A program made the position numbers and the translations under genes. Under the pieces are notes generated by a model. It saw only the letters and a program-made list of their open reading frames with translations. It was not told the origin of the DNA and did not search any database. DNA of 64,000 nucleotides from Tabrizicola fusiformis (GTDB lineage Bacteria; Pseudomonadota; Alphaproteobacteria; Rhodobacterales; Rhodobacteraceae): the NCBI RefSeq assembly GCF_013328815.1, contig NZ_JABUHN010000006.1:1-64000 (forward strand). Reading direction: 5' to 3'. Shown piece by piece: positions 8,742 through 17,762 of this stretch. Numbering within the stretch: position 1 is the stretch's first letter; every line of letters begins with the position of its first letter.

Positions 8742-9548
8742 TCAGGCTTCGCGCAGAATCTGGTCCATGTTCACGGCAGGTTGCGGGCACCCGGCCTCGC
8801 CCACCACCCGCGCCGGAACCCCGGCCACGGTCGAGCAGGGCGGCACGTCCTGCAACACCACCGAACCGGCGGCGATGCGGCTGCATTTGCCCACGGTGAT
8901 GTTGCCCAGCACCTTGGCTCCGGCGCCGATCAGCACGCCATCGCCGATTTTCGGGTGACGGTCGCCATCCTCTTTGCCGGTGCCGCCCAACGTCACCGAA
9001 TGCAGCATCGAGACATTGTCACCCACCACCGCGGTTTCACCGATCACAATGGAATGGGCATGGTCGATCATGATGCCCTTGCCGATCCGCGCGGCGGGGT
9101 GGATATCGACGCCGAACACTTCGGACACGCGCATCTGCACGAACCAGGCCATTTCGCGCCGCCCGTTTTGCCAGAGCCAGTGGCCCACCCGATAGGCCTG
9201 CACCGCCTGATAGCCCTTGAAGAACAGCATCGGCTGCAGATAGCTCTGGCAGGCCGGGTCGCGGTCGAACACCGCCATCACGTCGGACCGCGCCGACTGG
9301 CCCAGTTCGGGGTCGCTGGAATAGGCTTCATCGGCGATTTCGCGCAGGATCTGCTCGCTCATCTCGCCGCTCGCCAGTTTCAGCGAAAAGCGATAGGCGA
9401 GCGCGCGTTCCATCGTCGGATGGTGCAAGAGGCTGTTATGCGCCAGCCCGCCCAGAAGCGGTTCGGCCCGCACCATTTCAAAGGCTTCGTCACAGACGCG
9501 CGACCAGACCGGATCGACGGGCGACAGACGGGCTTTGAGTTCGGCCAT
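8742..9548 (-). CDS. cysE: Serine O-acetyltransferase
   Basis: Acetylates L-serine with acetyl-CoA to O-acetylserine, the first step of cysteine synthesis. The 268-residue protein has the N-terminal helical domain (VWSRVCDEAFEMVRAEPLLG) and the C-terminal left-handed beta-helix with hexapeptide repeats and the catalytic IDHAHSIVIGETAVVGD and LHSVTLGGTGKEDGDRHPKIGDG segments. The ATG at 9548 has GGAGGAAC upstream; the open frame extends further but without support. It lies 28 bp downstream of the small gene at 9577 on the same strand, so it could receive transcription from the GTA cluster. Confidence 0.95.
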   Translation of the reverse strand: MAELKARLSPVDPVWSRVCDEAFEMVRAEPLLGGLAHNSLLHHPTMERALAYRFSLKLASGEMSEQILREIADEAYSSDPELGQSARSDVMAVFDRDPACQSYLQPMLFFKGYQAVQAYRVGHWLWQNGRREMAWFVQMRVSEVFGVDIHPAARIGKGIMIDHAHSIVIGETAVVGDNVSMLHSVTLGGTGKEDGDRHPKIGDGVLIGAGAKVLGNITVGKCSRIAAGSVVLQDVPPCSTVAGVPARVVGEAGCPQPAVNMDQILREA

Positions 9549-9576
9549 GGCAGTTCCTCCGCAAGATATGCCCAAT

Positions 9577-9891
9577 CTAGCACGCGTCCGGCGGCCCGAC
9601 CAGAGTGCGCGAGCCCCGCCTTTCGTCGCGGAACTGCATGAGGCTGGTGGCGACGGCGGCCAAGGCTGCAAGGTCAAGCGGACCCTTGGGCAGAGGGCAC
9701 TCCGCCCGCACCCGCGCCATCAGGCTGCCATCGCCCCAAAGGGGATGCGGCCGGCCAAAGCGGCGGGCATAGCGGTGGGCGGCATGGGCCTCGGTGAAAA
9801 GCCGGGCAAGATGGCGGGTGCGCTCGGCCCCCGCCATCCCCGCCACATGATCGGCCGCCACCAGAAGATCACCGATCAGACAGCGCCGCAT
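9577..9891 (-). CDS. Small conserved protein downstream of the GTA cluster
   Basis: A 104-residue soluble protein (MRRCLIGDLLVAADHVAG...) with several His and Arg residues (RYARRFGRPHPLWGDGSLMARV). Proteins of this kind commonly sit between GTA orfg15 and cysE in Rhodobacterales; from memory, databases label them only as a domain of unknown function. It starts 6 bp after the orfg15 stop, so it is probably co-transcribed with the GTA genes. No catalytic motif is evident. A role in GTA production is an inference from position only. Confidence 0.7.
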   Translation of the reverse strand: MRRCLIGDLLVAADHVAGMAGAERTRHLARLFTEAHAAHRYARRFGRPHPLWGDGSLMARVRAECPLPKGPLDLAALAAVATSLMQFRDERRGSRTLVGPPDAC

Positions 9892-9897
9892 CGCCGG

Positions 9898-12800
9898 TCA
9901 GACCGCCAAATCCAGCGTGGCGAAAGGCCCCGGGCCGAAGCGCTGCGAGAGCTGGGCAACCTCAACCTGCGCCGTGCCGGGCAGCGGAGCATCGGCGGCC
10001 TGCATGGCAGGGGTCCATGTCCAGCCGGGGCTGGTGACCGTCACCTCGCGCAAGACGGTGCCACCCTGACGGACCCGCAGCAGATAGGCTTCGCTCTCTT
10101 CGCCCAAGGGCACGTCCAGCGATTGCCAATTGTCACCGTCGATCCGGCTGCGGCGGGTCCAGCCCAGCGTGACATCGCTGCCAAAATCACCACTGCGGCG
10201 CAGATGAGCCACCCGATAGGGCCGCAACCCGATGCCGTCAAACGCCTCGGCCCGGGCGACAACAGCGGGGGCATCATAGCCACGCGCCGCAGCACCGATC
10301 CGGTAATTGCGTGTCAGACCCCGCGCCGCCAGCGGCAGGTCGATCTGCCCCAGTGCCGCGTCCAGCAGCACGACAGAACTGCCCGCGGGCCAGACCGCCG
10401 GCATCACCCCGTCGCTGCCCGCCTGTCCGCGCAGACGCAGCGAAACCTCCCATGTTGCGGGGCCGACCAGCACGGCCTGCGCGAACTGGAAGACTTCCCA
10501 ATTGGCGGCGCTGCCATCACCGATGGCGGCGAGATTGGCGCCTGCCAGCACCGCCGCCTCGCTGGCCGAAGACAGCGCCCCCCGCTCGATCCGCAATCGC
10601 AGGGCCGGGCCACGGTCCCACAGGCCCGCGGGCGCGGCGGCAAGATCGGTTTCCGTCACCCCAACCACCATCGGCGCCTCAAAGCTGCGGTTCAGCGCGA
10701 AACCATCGCCCGTGGCCGAAGACCAGACCGCCACGGTTCCGGGCCAAGGGCTTGCCGTGACGCCGACATGCGGCGCGTGCGGCACCTCCGCCCCCGAAAG
10801 CAGCGGCAGGTCCAGAAACAGCGGAAAGACGGGCCCCTGCGCCACATAGGGCGACCAGAGGCGCCCGCTCGCCACCGCCGTTCCGGGCCGATAGCTTCCT
10901 GCGGCCACCCGCACCGCCTCGACCAACCGCAGATCGCCTTGCTCGATCCGGTCGATCCGATAGCTTTCGCCGTCAAACCGCACGATATCCCCCGCGCCCA
11001 GTGCTGCAAGCGAGGGCGGCAGGGCAAAGCGTGCGGTGTCGCGTCCGATCCGCGCCTCGGCAATCCAGCGTTCGGCGATATCCACCGCCTCGGCCCGGGT
11101 CAGGGCCAGTGCCAGTTCGCTGTCGCTGATCCGTTCGGCCCCGCTGACAGCCTGTTCGGCATCGGCCACACGCACCGCAAAATCGCCCTCGGCCTCGACA
11201 TAGGTGATCCGCACCCGGTCCACCTGTTCGGCCTCCGAAGCGCGGCTGCGTTCAAGCGCCGCCTCAAGGTCCGGCGACCGCGCGAAGCGGGCCGGATCGA
11301 GCGGCTGGGCGTGGCCGCCATCGCGCCGTGAAAAGCGTAAGGTTCCCTCCCGCTCGGCCACCTCGACCGAATGCGCCAGCAGGAGCGGCTGCAACGCCGC
11401 CCGCGCCGTTCCCGCATCGGTCAGGATGTAACCCCGCACCACACCTTCGGCGCCGCTCAGGTCGGTTTGGGCCACCCCCGCCGCACCGCAAATCTCACCC
11501 GCCACCGCAGCCAGCGCCTGCCCCGCCGCCCGCCCGTTCAGCCAATGCCCGGCCTCGTAATTCACCGTATCGTCCCACAGGGCGCCATCGGCCGGAAAGG
11601 CCGGAAACGGCCGCGCGTCCCAGGCCCAGGCCAGCGAGCGGCCATAATCCACCATCGGCCCGCCATAGACCGGCGAAAGCGGGTTGGTGACCGGATCGGT
11701 CCAATGCCGCTGCATCGCCTGAAAATAGGCCAGTTGCATCAGGTCGTCGCGCCGCCCGCTGGAATAGCGCGGCAAACCGGATTCCGAAGATTTGGGGTCG
11801 AGAAACCGGTTCGGCTCATTCGCGCCCTTGTCCACGGCGGCGCAGCCGAACTCGGTAAAACGGAAGGGCTTGGAATAGGGCACCCAGGCGGTGGGGCTTG
11901 CCGCGCGCAGACCGCCCGGGCGGTCATGGTGCGGGCTGGACCACCAGCCGACCAGATCCTTGATGCGAAAGACCCAATCTTCGGATTCCGCCGCATCGGC
12001 AATCGGCAGACGGCGCTGGGCCGCCACGCCATTCGGGTCGTCATAATACCATTCGAACCCCTCGCCGCCCGCAATATTGGCGCGCAGATAGTCGGGATTG
12101 TGGATGCTGCCCCATGCCGCATCGGCATGGGTCTCGCCCTCGCGCCAATCGGCCAAAGGCATGTAATTGTCGATGCCGACGAAGTCGATGTTGCTGTCGG
12201 CCCAAAGCGGATCAAGGTGGAACAGCACTTCGGCGCCGTTGCGCAGACCGGAATATTCGCTCCAGTCCGCCGCATAGCTGATCTTCACCGCAGGCCCGAG
12301 GATCGCACGCACATCCGCCGCAAGCTGCCGCAGCGCCGCCACAGCCGGAAAGCTGCCACCCGCGCCGCGGATCGCCGTCAGCCCCCGCATCTCCGAGCCG
12401 ATGCAGAAGGCATCCACACCACCGGCCAGCGCGCAAAGCCTGGCATAATGCAGGATGAACCGGCGATAGCGCCATTCGGCCGGGCCGGAATAGGTCACCT
12501 GCCCGCCGGAAACGCCGAAATGCGCCGGGCTGGCGGTGCCGAAAAAGGCCGCCACCTCGGCCGCCGCAGCCGCCGTGCCATCCGGGCTGCCCGGACGCCC
12601 GGCCGCGATGCTGCTGGTGATCCGCCCGCGCCAAGGCAGCACCGGCTGATCCGCCGCATCCGACCACGGATCGGCCCGCCCGTTGTCCGCGAGCTGATCC
12701 ATCAGGATGAAGGGATAAAAGGTAATCTCCTTGCCCGCTGCTTTCAGCGCCGCAATCGCCTCCAGCACCGCCGCATCGGCGGGCGTGCCACCATAAACCG

Positions 12801-13797
12801 AACGCCCCGCCGCTTTCGGCACCTCCGGCGCTGCCGCCCGCGCCACGCCATTCACCTGCCAGGGCATTCCTTCGCCGTCATTCACCCGCTGCTCGACCTT
12901 GGGCGCAATGGTGCAACTGCCGCAGCGCAGATCATCGCCGAACCAGCTCACCACCAGCGAGGCCGCGCGGCTTTCCGGCAATTCCTCGCACAACTGCCGC
13001 AGCGAGGCGGCAAAGTCGGTCTCCTCGCTGGCATTGTGGACATTGGCCGAACGGGTGATCCCCGGGCCAAGCGCATAATGCACCGGCGTTGTCGCCAGCG
13101 CATATTCCCCGGTGCCCGGGATCAGACAGACACCCGGAACCGTGCGCCCCAGATCGGGCCAGCGATCGGCGGCAGGCCCGCGCGCCGGGCGGACCACCTC
13201 AAAGGAAAACTGCGGCACCCGGTTGCCGAACCGGCCCAGATCGAGATTCTCGATCACCACATAGGCAATGCCGCGATAGGCCGGGGCCATGTCGGCGCCC
13301 TCGACCGCCTCAATCTTGGCATCCGGCATCTGGTCTTCGCTGCCGGGGTAAAGCCGCATTTCCAGACTGGCCGGCGCAATCTCATTGCCATCGGCCCAGA
13401 CGCGGCCGACCCGCGTCACCACCCCCTCGCAAAGCGCAATGGCCAGGCTGACCCGATAGCTGAAGGTTTCACTGCGCGGCCCGCCCATACCCTTGCCGCC
13501 GCCCTGCCGTGTCACGCTTTCCTCGAACCGCGAGGCCCAGATCACCTGCCCGCCCAGCCGCACCCGGCCCCAGACACGCGGCACCGCCCCCCCTTCCGAG
13601 GCGCCCATCAGGCGAAAGCGGTCAACCCGGCCAACCTCCACCGGGTCAGACCCCGCGCCCATCACCCGCTGGTCAATCACCCGGCCCAGCGTGGCGCCCA
13701 CCGCCCGCCCGATCACCGCGCCCGACAGGCCCAGAACCGTGCCGCCCATTCCGGCACCCAAGGCGGCCCCCGCCGCCGAAAGCAGTATCGTCGCCAT
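9898..13797 (-). CDS. orfg15: GTA tail fibre/host-specificity megatron-like protein (orfg15)
   Basis: The last and largest structural gene of the GTA, 1299 residues, homologous in order and content to R. capsulatus orfg15. The N terminus is hydrophobic and Gly/Ala-rich ([20 protein letters not shown]), as in tail-tip proteins. The middle third contains a TIM-barrel-like, glycoside-hydrolase-related module (FCIGSEMRGLTAIRG, ISYAADWSEYSG, DFVGIDNYMPLADW), followed by phage-tail repeats. In the R. capsulatus particle this protein forms the tip at the end of the tail. ATG 13797 is preferred to the adjacent GTG at 13800. It directly follows the NlpC/P60 gene. Confidence 0.9.
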   Translation of the reverse strand: MATILLSAAGAALGAGMGGTVLGLSGAVIGRAVGATLGRVIDQRVMGAGSDPVEVGRVDRFRLMGASEGGAVPRVWGRVRLGGQVIWASRFEESVTRQGGGKGMGGPRSETFSYRVSLAIALCEGVVTRVGRVWADGNEIAPASLEMRLYPGSEDQMPDAKIEAVEGADMAPAYRGIAYVVIENLDLGRFGNRVPQFSFEVVRPARGPAADRWPDLGRTVPGVCLIPGTGEYALATTPVHYALGPGITRSANVHNASEETDFAASLRQLCEELPESRAASLVVSWFGDDLRCGSCTIAPKVEQRVNDGEGMPWQVNGVARAAAPEVPKAAGRSVYGGTPADAAVLEAIAALKAAGKEITFYPFILMDQLADNGRADPWSDAADQPVLPWRGRITSSIAAGRPGSPDGTAAAAAEVAAFFGTASPAHFGVSGGQVTYSGPAEWRYRRFILHYARLCALAGGVDAFCIGSEMRGLTAIRGAGGSFPAVAALRQLAADVRAILGPAVKISYAADWSEYSGLRNGAEVLFHLDPLWADSNIDFVGIDNYMPLADWREGETHADAAWGSIHNPDYLRANIAGGEGFEWYYDDPNGVAAQRRLPIADAAESEDWVFRIKDLVGWWSSPHHDRPGGLRAASPTAWVPYSKPFRFTEFGCAAVDKGANEPNRFLDPKSSESGLPRYSSGRRDDLMQLAYFQAMQRHWTDPVTNPLSPVYGGPMVDYGRSLAWAWDARPFPAFPADGALWDDTVNYEAGHWLNGRAAGQALAAVAGEICGAAGVAQTDLSGAEGVVRGYILTDAGTARAALQPLLLAHSVEVAEREGTLRFSRRDGGHAQPLDPARFARSPDLEAALERSRASEAEQVDRVRITYVEAEGDFAVRVADAEQAVSGAERISDSELALALTRAEAVDIAERWIAEARIGRDTARFALPPSLAALGAGDIVRFDGESYRIDRIEQGDLRLVEAVRVAAGSYRPGTAVASGRLWSPYVAQGPVFPLFLDLPLLSGAEVPHAPHVGVTASPWPGTVAVWSSATGDGFALNRSFEAPMVVGVTETDLAAAPAGLWDRGPALRLRIERGALSSASEAAVLAGANLAAIGDGSAANWEVFQFAQAVLVGPATWEVSLRLRGQAGSDGVMPAVWPAGSSVVLLDAALGQIDLPLAARGLTRNYRIGAAARGYDAPAVVARAEAFDGIGLRPYRVAHLRRSGDFGSDVTLGWTRRSRIDGDNWQSLDVPLGEESEAYLLRVRQGGTVLREVTVTSPGWTWTPAMQAADAPLPGTAQVEVAQLSQRFGPGPFATLDLAV

Positions 13798-13800
13798 CAC

Positions 13801-14235
13801 TCAGGCCCTTTCAGGAAAACGGAACCGCGCCGCAATGCGGCGGCGCCACGGCGCTGACAGCGCGGTTTCCACCACGGCATGGCCGGAATAGGCATGGATG
13901 AACCGGGGGGCATCGCCGGTATCGCTCGCAATGCCCAGATGCTTGGCCACCGCCCCGGCCCGCATCCGAAACAGCAAGACGTCGCCTGCAGCAGGATCAC
14001 CGGCGGGCAACAGCCAAAGCCGCGCCGCCGCCAGCAGATCCTCACGCCCCTCGGCCTCAGACCAGTCGGCGGTATAGGCCGGAATGGGCGCCGGTTCGGT
14101 GCCCAGAACCTCACGCCAGACGCCACGCAACAGCCCAAGGCAATCGGTGCCGCCCCCCCGGCATGACGCCTGATGCAGATAGGGCGTGCCCAACCAACCC
14201 CGTGCGGCGGCGACAATCTCGGCCCCCGCTATCAT
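13801..14235 (-). CDS. orfg14: GTA NlpC/P60 peptidase (orfg14)
   Basis: A 144-residue NlpC/P60-type cysteine peptidase, in GTA particles thought to cut recipient peptidoglycan during DNA entry. The catalytic cysteine is C32 in GGGTDCLGLLRGVW, with the histidine likely H99 in VAKHLGIAS and a further polar residue near H114 (FIHAYSGHAVVE). Start ATG 14235 overlaps the orfg13 stop (ATGA). Intact catalytic residues suggest the gene is still under selection. Confidence 0.92.
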   Translation of the reverse strand: MIAGAEIVAAARGWLGTPYLHQASCRGGGTDCLGLLRGVWREVLGTEPAPIPAYTADWSEAEGREDLLAAARLWLLPAGDPAAGDVLLFRMRAGAVAKHLGIASDTGDAPRFIHAYSGHAVVETALSAPWRRRIAARFRFPERA

Positions 14236-15122
14236 CCGTGGCGGCTCCCGCCATCATTGACCTTGCCCGCTACGGGATAAGAGGTCAGCCAATCCTCGCC
14301 CGGAATATGCGGAAAGCCACGGAAGTTCACGAAATTGGCAAATTTGCTGCGGCAGGTGGCGGCGGCCCGGTCGCAGCCCGCCATCAGCCGCACGCGCTGC
14401 CCGGCCACCGGCGCCACCCCCGGCGCCTGCCACAGCTCGATCAGCCGCCCACCCGCCGCGACCCGGTCAAGGCGGATCGTCGCCACCAGCCCCGCCCCCG
14501 GCCCGTCCAGAAGCTCAAGCCGCCCCCGCTCGAACCAGCCTGCCGCCAGCGCCTGCACCCCCTCGACCCGCAAAACGCCCTCGGACGAGACTCCGGCCAG
14601 TGTCACCTCTTCGGTATATCCCGGCTGGTTCAGCAGGAACCCGCAGCGCGCATCGCCCAGCACTGCCGAACAGCCGGTCTGGAACACCCGGCCCTGCGGC
14701 TGGTTCAACGCATCGGCCAACCCGCGCAACTCGACCCGGAAACTGCCCGCAGCGCGCGTCACCTCGCCGAAATGGCCGCAAAACAGCATCATCCGCTGCA
14801 CCGGATCGGCCCAGTTCACCTGCCAGCAGCGCACCTCGGCGCCGTCAAACCGGCCCGCCGCCAGATCGGTCTCGGACAGCGCCACGTCGCTCAAGGCGCC
14901 GACCGCTTCGGAATTGTCAACGGCAAGCCCGGTCGTTTGCTGAAACGCCCGCGCCGTCATGCCCGAGGCGGCCCGAAACACCATGCCGTCAAAGCTCAGG
15001 TCCAGATCGTGGTCGGTAAAACCATAGCTCTCACCATCCCGCCGCACCACGGCCCAGCACCGGCAAACCGAGGTGGCCGCGCTGCCCAGATGCGCCAGCA
15101 GCCCCGCGCGATCCGCGCTCAC
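14232..15122 (-). CDS. orfg13: GTA tail hub protein with four-cysteine cluster (orfg13)
   Basis: A 296-residue GTA tail hub/baseplate protein (family with a DUF2163 N-terminal region and a C-terminal phage-type region). The GTG start at 15122 overlaps the orfg12 stop (GTGA). Cysteines C151, C160, C250 and C257 fall in two pairs in conserved-looking contexts (FQTGCSAVLGDARCGF; MAGCDRAAATCRSKF). This spacing resembles metal- or Fe-S-binding tail-tip proteins such as lambda gpL, so an Fe-S cluster is plausible. Additional cysteines (C20, C22, C99, C115) are in the N-terminal half. Confidence 0.9.
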   Translation of the reverse strand: MSADRAGLLAHLGSAATSVCRCWAVVRRDGESYGFTDHDLDLSFDGMVFRAASGMTARAFQQTTGLAVDNSEAVGALSDVALSETDLAAGRFDGAEVRCWQVNWADPVQRMMLFCGHFGEVTRAAGSFRVELRGLADALNQPQGRVFQTGCSAVLGDARCGFLLNQPGYTEEVTLAGVSSEGVLRVEGVQALAAGWFERGRLELLDGPGAGLVATIRLDRVAAGGRLIELWQAPGVAPVAGQRVRLMAGCDRAAATCRSKFANFVNFRGFPHIPGEDWLTSYPVAGKVNDGGSRHG

Positions 15123-15751
15123 AGCCGCACCTCCACCACCGGGATCGACGGGATTTCCCCCGCCTTGAACGAGGCCATCGAAATCACGATCCGGTCGGTA
15201 TCAAACCGCACCGGCACGTCAAACTCGAACCCCGCCGTGATGACCGCGCCGATGTCCGGCGCCGCAGTGAACGTCACCAGCCCGGTGGCCGGATCGACGC
15301 TGAATTCCTGCCCTTCAACCTTGGGGTCATCGGCAATCGCCACCAGAACGGTGCCCGCCACGGGCTTGGCAATCGGGCGCAGATAGCTGTCGTCGCCGGA
15401 ACGATACCGTTTGGACAACTGAAACACCCGCGTCACCCCATCCCCCACCCCGATCCGCTGATCGAAAGCTTCGATCGCCTGCGACGGGCGGCACGACCGC
15501 CAGTCCGCCCAATCCTTCCAGCGGAAGGCGTGCAACTGCCCGCGCCGCGCCTCGAAGAACGCCAGCACCTGCTCAAGGTCATCCGGGCGGCGCAGGCCCA
15601 GACCGGCATCATAGCGCCGCCGGGAATGCTCCCAGGGCGTGTTGCGCTCTTCAAAGCCATTGGCGAGCGTGACAATCTCGGTCCGCCGCTCGGGCCCGCC
15701 GGCTGCCCCAAAACTCAGGCTGGCGGGAAAGCGGATATCGTGAAAGGCCAT
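15119..15751 (-). CDS. orfg12: GTA distal tail protein (orfg12, DUF2460 family)
   Basis: A 210-residue protein starting MAFHDIRFPASLSFGAAGG and containing the typical ERRTEIVTLANGFEERN and WRSCRPSQAIEAFDQ stretches of the DUF2460 phage/GTA family. In R. capsulatus this position encodes the distal tail protein linking tube and hub. GGGAGCGACAAG precedes the ATG. It overlaps orfg13 by 4 bases and is followed upstream by orfg11 with a 12-bp gap. Confidence 0.92.
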   Translation of the reverse strand: MAFHDIRFPASLSFGAAGGPERRTEIVTLANGFEERNTPWEHSRRRYDAGLGLRRPDDLEQVLAFFEARRGQLHAFRWKDWADWRSCRPSQAIEAFDQRIGVGDGVTRVFQLSKRYRSGDDSYLRPIAKPVAGTVLVAIADDPKVEGQEFSVDPATGLVTFTAAPDIGAVITAGFEFDVPVRFDTDRIVISMASFKAGEIPSIPVVEVRL

Positions 15752-15763
15752 CTTGTCGCTCCC

Positions 15764-16417
15764 TCAGCGGTTTCTCTGGCCGCGCGCCAGCATCCGCTGC
15801 GCCTGCGCGGCAATCTGGCTCTGGCTGCGCTGAAAGCCCTGCACATCGGGGGTATGAATGTTCATCACCACCGTCACCGGCCGCGCGCCACTGCTGGCCT
15901 GCACGCCCAGACGACCATCAGCCCCGCGCGCCAGCGGCATGATCGCCTCCGGCCCCGCCTCGCCCATCAGACCCGTCGCACCCCGCATCGGAAAGGCCAT
16001 GGGGGCCGACACCACGCCCCCCTTGGCAAAGGGCATCACCCGCCCCTGCGAAAAGGCGCCGCCCTTGGCAAAGGGCATCAGCCCGCCCAACAGCCCGGCC
16101 AACCCCTGCGCCACCGCCCCGCCCACCGCATTCTGCACCGGGCGCATCGCCACGTTGTAAACCGTGTCGATCATCGTCTGCGCCACCCGCTTCAGCGCGT
16201 CCGACAGTTTCATCCCGTCAAACACCAGCCCGTCGAACGCCCGCCGCAGCCCGCCACCGATGCCGCTCGACAGCGCGTTCACCTCGCGCCCGGTGAAGAC
16301 CAGACTGTCGCGCATCCGGGCCAATTCGCCCTCGAACGCCCCGACCACCGCCGAAGTGCCGCCCAGTGTCGCCTCAAGGGCCGCGATCTGGTCCTGAATC
16401 TCTTCGATCTCCGCCAT
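15764..16417 (-). CDS. orfg11: GTA tail tape measure protein (orfg11)
   Basis: A 217-residue tape measure protein that sets tail length. The N terminus is a predicted coiled coil (MAEIEEIQDQIAALEATLGG); a Gly/Ala-rich hydrophobic C-terminal half follows (GGAVAQGLAGLLGGLMPFAKGG), including two MPFAKGG repeats. The small size matches the very short tail of GTA particles. Its start lies within the 3' part of orfg10.1, overlapping by 44 bases in another frame. Confidence 0.9.
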   Translation of the reverse strand: MAEIEEIQDQIAALEATLGGTSAVVGAFEGELARMRDSLVFTGREVNALSSGIGGGLRRAFDGLVFDGMKLSDALKRVAQTMIDTVYNVAMRPVQNAVGGAVAQGLAGLLGGLMPFAKGGAFSQGRVMPFAKGGVVSAPMAFPMRGATGLMGEAGPEAIMPLARGADGRLGVQASSGARPVTVVMNIHTPDVQGFQRSQSQIAAQAQRMLARGQRNR

Positions 16418-16616
16418 CCGCCCGATCCTTCCTGATGTCCGGGTAGGCCGCCGCCAGCTCTTCCAGCCGCGCCCGCGTCAGGGGCGGCGCTGCCGCCTCC
16501 GCCCCCAGCATGATCCGCAATTCCACCGGCGTCAGACGCCAGAACGCCTCGGGCGCAAGGCCAAGCTGGCAAAGCCCCGCCCGCATCAGCCCCGGCCAGT
16601 CGATCCGCCCGCTCAT
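16374..16616 (-). CDS. GTA tail assembly chaperone (orfg10.1)
   Basis: An 80-residue protein (MSGRIDWPGLMRAGLCQLGLAPEAFWRLTPVELRIMLG...) of the small phage tail assembly chaperone type found between orfg10 and orfg11. Its start overlaps the orfg10 stop (ATGA), and its 3' end overlaps orfg11 by 44 bases. Tail chaperone genes often overlap their downstream tape-measure gene, so the overlap is expected. The C terminus (DRADGGDRRDSGPDRGP) looks disordered. Confidence 0.85.
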   Translation of the reverse strand: MSGRIDWPGLMRAGLCQLGLAPEAFWRLTPVELRIMLGAEAAAPPLTRARLEELAAAYPDIRKDRADGGDRRDSGPDRGP

Positions 16617-16933
16617 CCCTCGCCCGGCAAGGCAAAGGCCCGCGCCAAGAGTTCCGCCGCCACCCGCGCCGCCTCAACCGGGCCACCGCGGATTTCCGCC
16701 GTGCGCAGATCCTCGGCGCCGCCTTTCCAGCCGCCGCCGCGCAACCCCGCCACGATCAGTGCCAGCACGTCGCGGGTGGAAAACCGCCGCCCCTCGAACC
16801 GTTCCACCAGTTCGATCAGCGATCCCGCCTCCAGCGCCGCCTCCAGTTCCGCCAGCGCCCCCAGCGTCAGCCGCGCCACATGGCGCTGGCCATCCAGCCA
16901 CAGCGCCACCTCCCCGGCATAAGGGTTCGCCAT
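16613..16933 (-). CDS. orfg10: GTA gp10-family protein (orfg10)
   Basis: A 106-residue protein of the GTA gp10 family (tail tube-associated or tail assembly chaperone). It starts MANPYAGEVALWLDGQRHVARLTLGALAELEAAL, the typical family beginning, with an acidic helical C-terminal half. Its ATG overlaps the orfg9 stop by one base (TGATG), and its stop overlaps the start of orfg10.1. No catalytic function is expected. Confidence 0.88.
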   Translation of the reverse strand: MANPYAGEVALWLDGQRHVARLTLGALAELEAALEAGSLIELVERFEGRRFSTRDVLALIVAGLRGGGWKGGAEDLRTAEIRGGPVEAARVAAELLARAFALPGEG

Positions 16934-17346
16934 CAGAGCGCCACGAAGGTCAGCGCACCCGCCGAGGCCAGCGTCATCTCATAGCTCGCCTCGCCGTTAT
17001 GGCTGCCGGAATATTCGATGGCGGTGATCTGGAACGGCCCTTCGACCACGCCGAAATCGGGCACCACCACCTGAAAATCCGGCATCTCAGCGTCAAAGAA
17101 AATCTGCCGCGCCCGTTCATCCGTCGCCGCATCGCGGAACACGCCCGAGCCGGAAATCGAGGCCGATTTCACCCCGGCGCCGCCCAGCAACTCGCGCCAG
17201 CCGCCCGCACTTTCCAGACTGGTGACATCCACCGTCTCGGCATTGAAACTCAGCCGCGTGGCCCGCAACCCCGCGATGGTTTCAAACTGCCCGTCGCCGA
17301 TCATGTCCACCTTGATCAGCAGATCCTTGCCGTTCTGCACAGCCAT
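16933..17346 (-). CDS. orfg9: GTA major tail protein (orfg9, TP901-1-like)
   Basis: A 137-residue major tail tube protein. Family features are the beginning MAVQNGKDLLIKVDMIGDGQFETIAGLRATRLSFNAETVDVTS and the C-terminal EYSGSHNGEASYEMTLASAGALTF. Multiple copies stack to form the tail tube. It sits between head-tail connector genes and the tail assembly chaperones, exactly as in R. capsulatus. An AGGAGAC-type ribosome site lies just upstream of the ATG. Confidence 0.93.
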   Translation of the reverse strand: MAVQNGKDLLIKVDMIGDGQFETIAGLRATRLSFNAETVDVTSLESAGGWRELLGGAGVKSASISGSGVFRDAATDERARQIFFDAEMPDFQVVVPDFGVVEGPFQITAIEYSGSHNGEASYEMTLASAGALTFVAL

Positions 17347-17363
17347 GGCCGTCTCCTCTCTGT

Positions 17364-17762
17364 TCAGAAATCAATCCTTGCGCGGAAGGTCAGGTCGATC
17401 CGCCGCGCGGCACCTTCCCCCAGCCGCCGCGCCGTGGCCCGCTGGAACTCCAGCGACACCAGCACCCCCGAGGTCAGCGCCAGCGGCGCGTCGTCCAGCG
17501 CCAGAAACACCGTGCCCGCCACCTCCTTGGCCGCCAGAAACCCCGCCTGCGTGCTGATCACGCTGATGTCAAAGCGATGCTCGGCCCCGTTTCCGGTCTT
17601 GTCGGAACGGTCCAGAACCACCTCCGGCCCCAGCAGCACAAAGGTTGCTGGCCGGTTGCCCGCAGGCAGCGCATCGACCACCTGCACCCCCGCCAGTGCG
17701 GGCCAGCCCGTCAGCCGCTGATAGACCGCCGCCTGCAGGGCCGCCGCCGCGTGATAGCTCAT
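17364..17762 (-). CDS. orfg8: GTA tail terminator/completion protein (orfg8, DUF3168)
   Basis: A 132-residue DUF3168-type protein (MSYHAAAALQAAVYQRLTGWPALAG, VLLGPEVVLDRSDKTGNGAEHRFDISVIS). In phages this family completes the tail where it meets the head. The ATG at 17762 overlaps the orfg7 stop by 4 bases. A longer frame into orfg7 is open but unsupported. Confidence 0.9.
   Translation of the reverse strand: MSYHAAAALQAAVYQRLTGWPALAGVQVVDALPAGNRPATFVLLGPEVVLDRSDKTGNGAEHRFDISVISTQAGFLAAKEVAGTVFLALDDAPLALTSGVLVSLEFQRATARRLGEGAARRIDLTFRARIDF

Noticed and set aside
11371-13857. 828-residue plus-strand frame opposite orfg15
   Set aside because: Shadow of the GTA tip gene; His/Arg/Pro-rich and without ribosome site.
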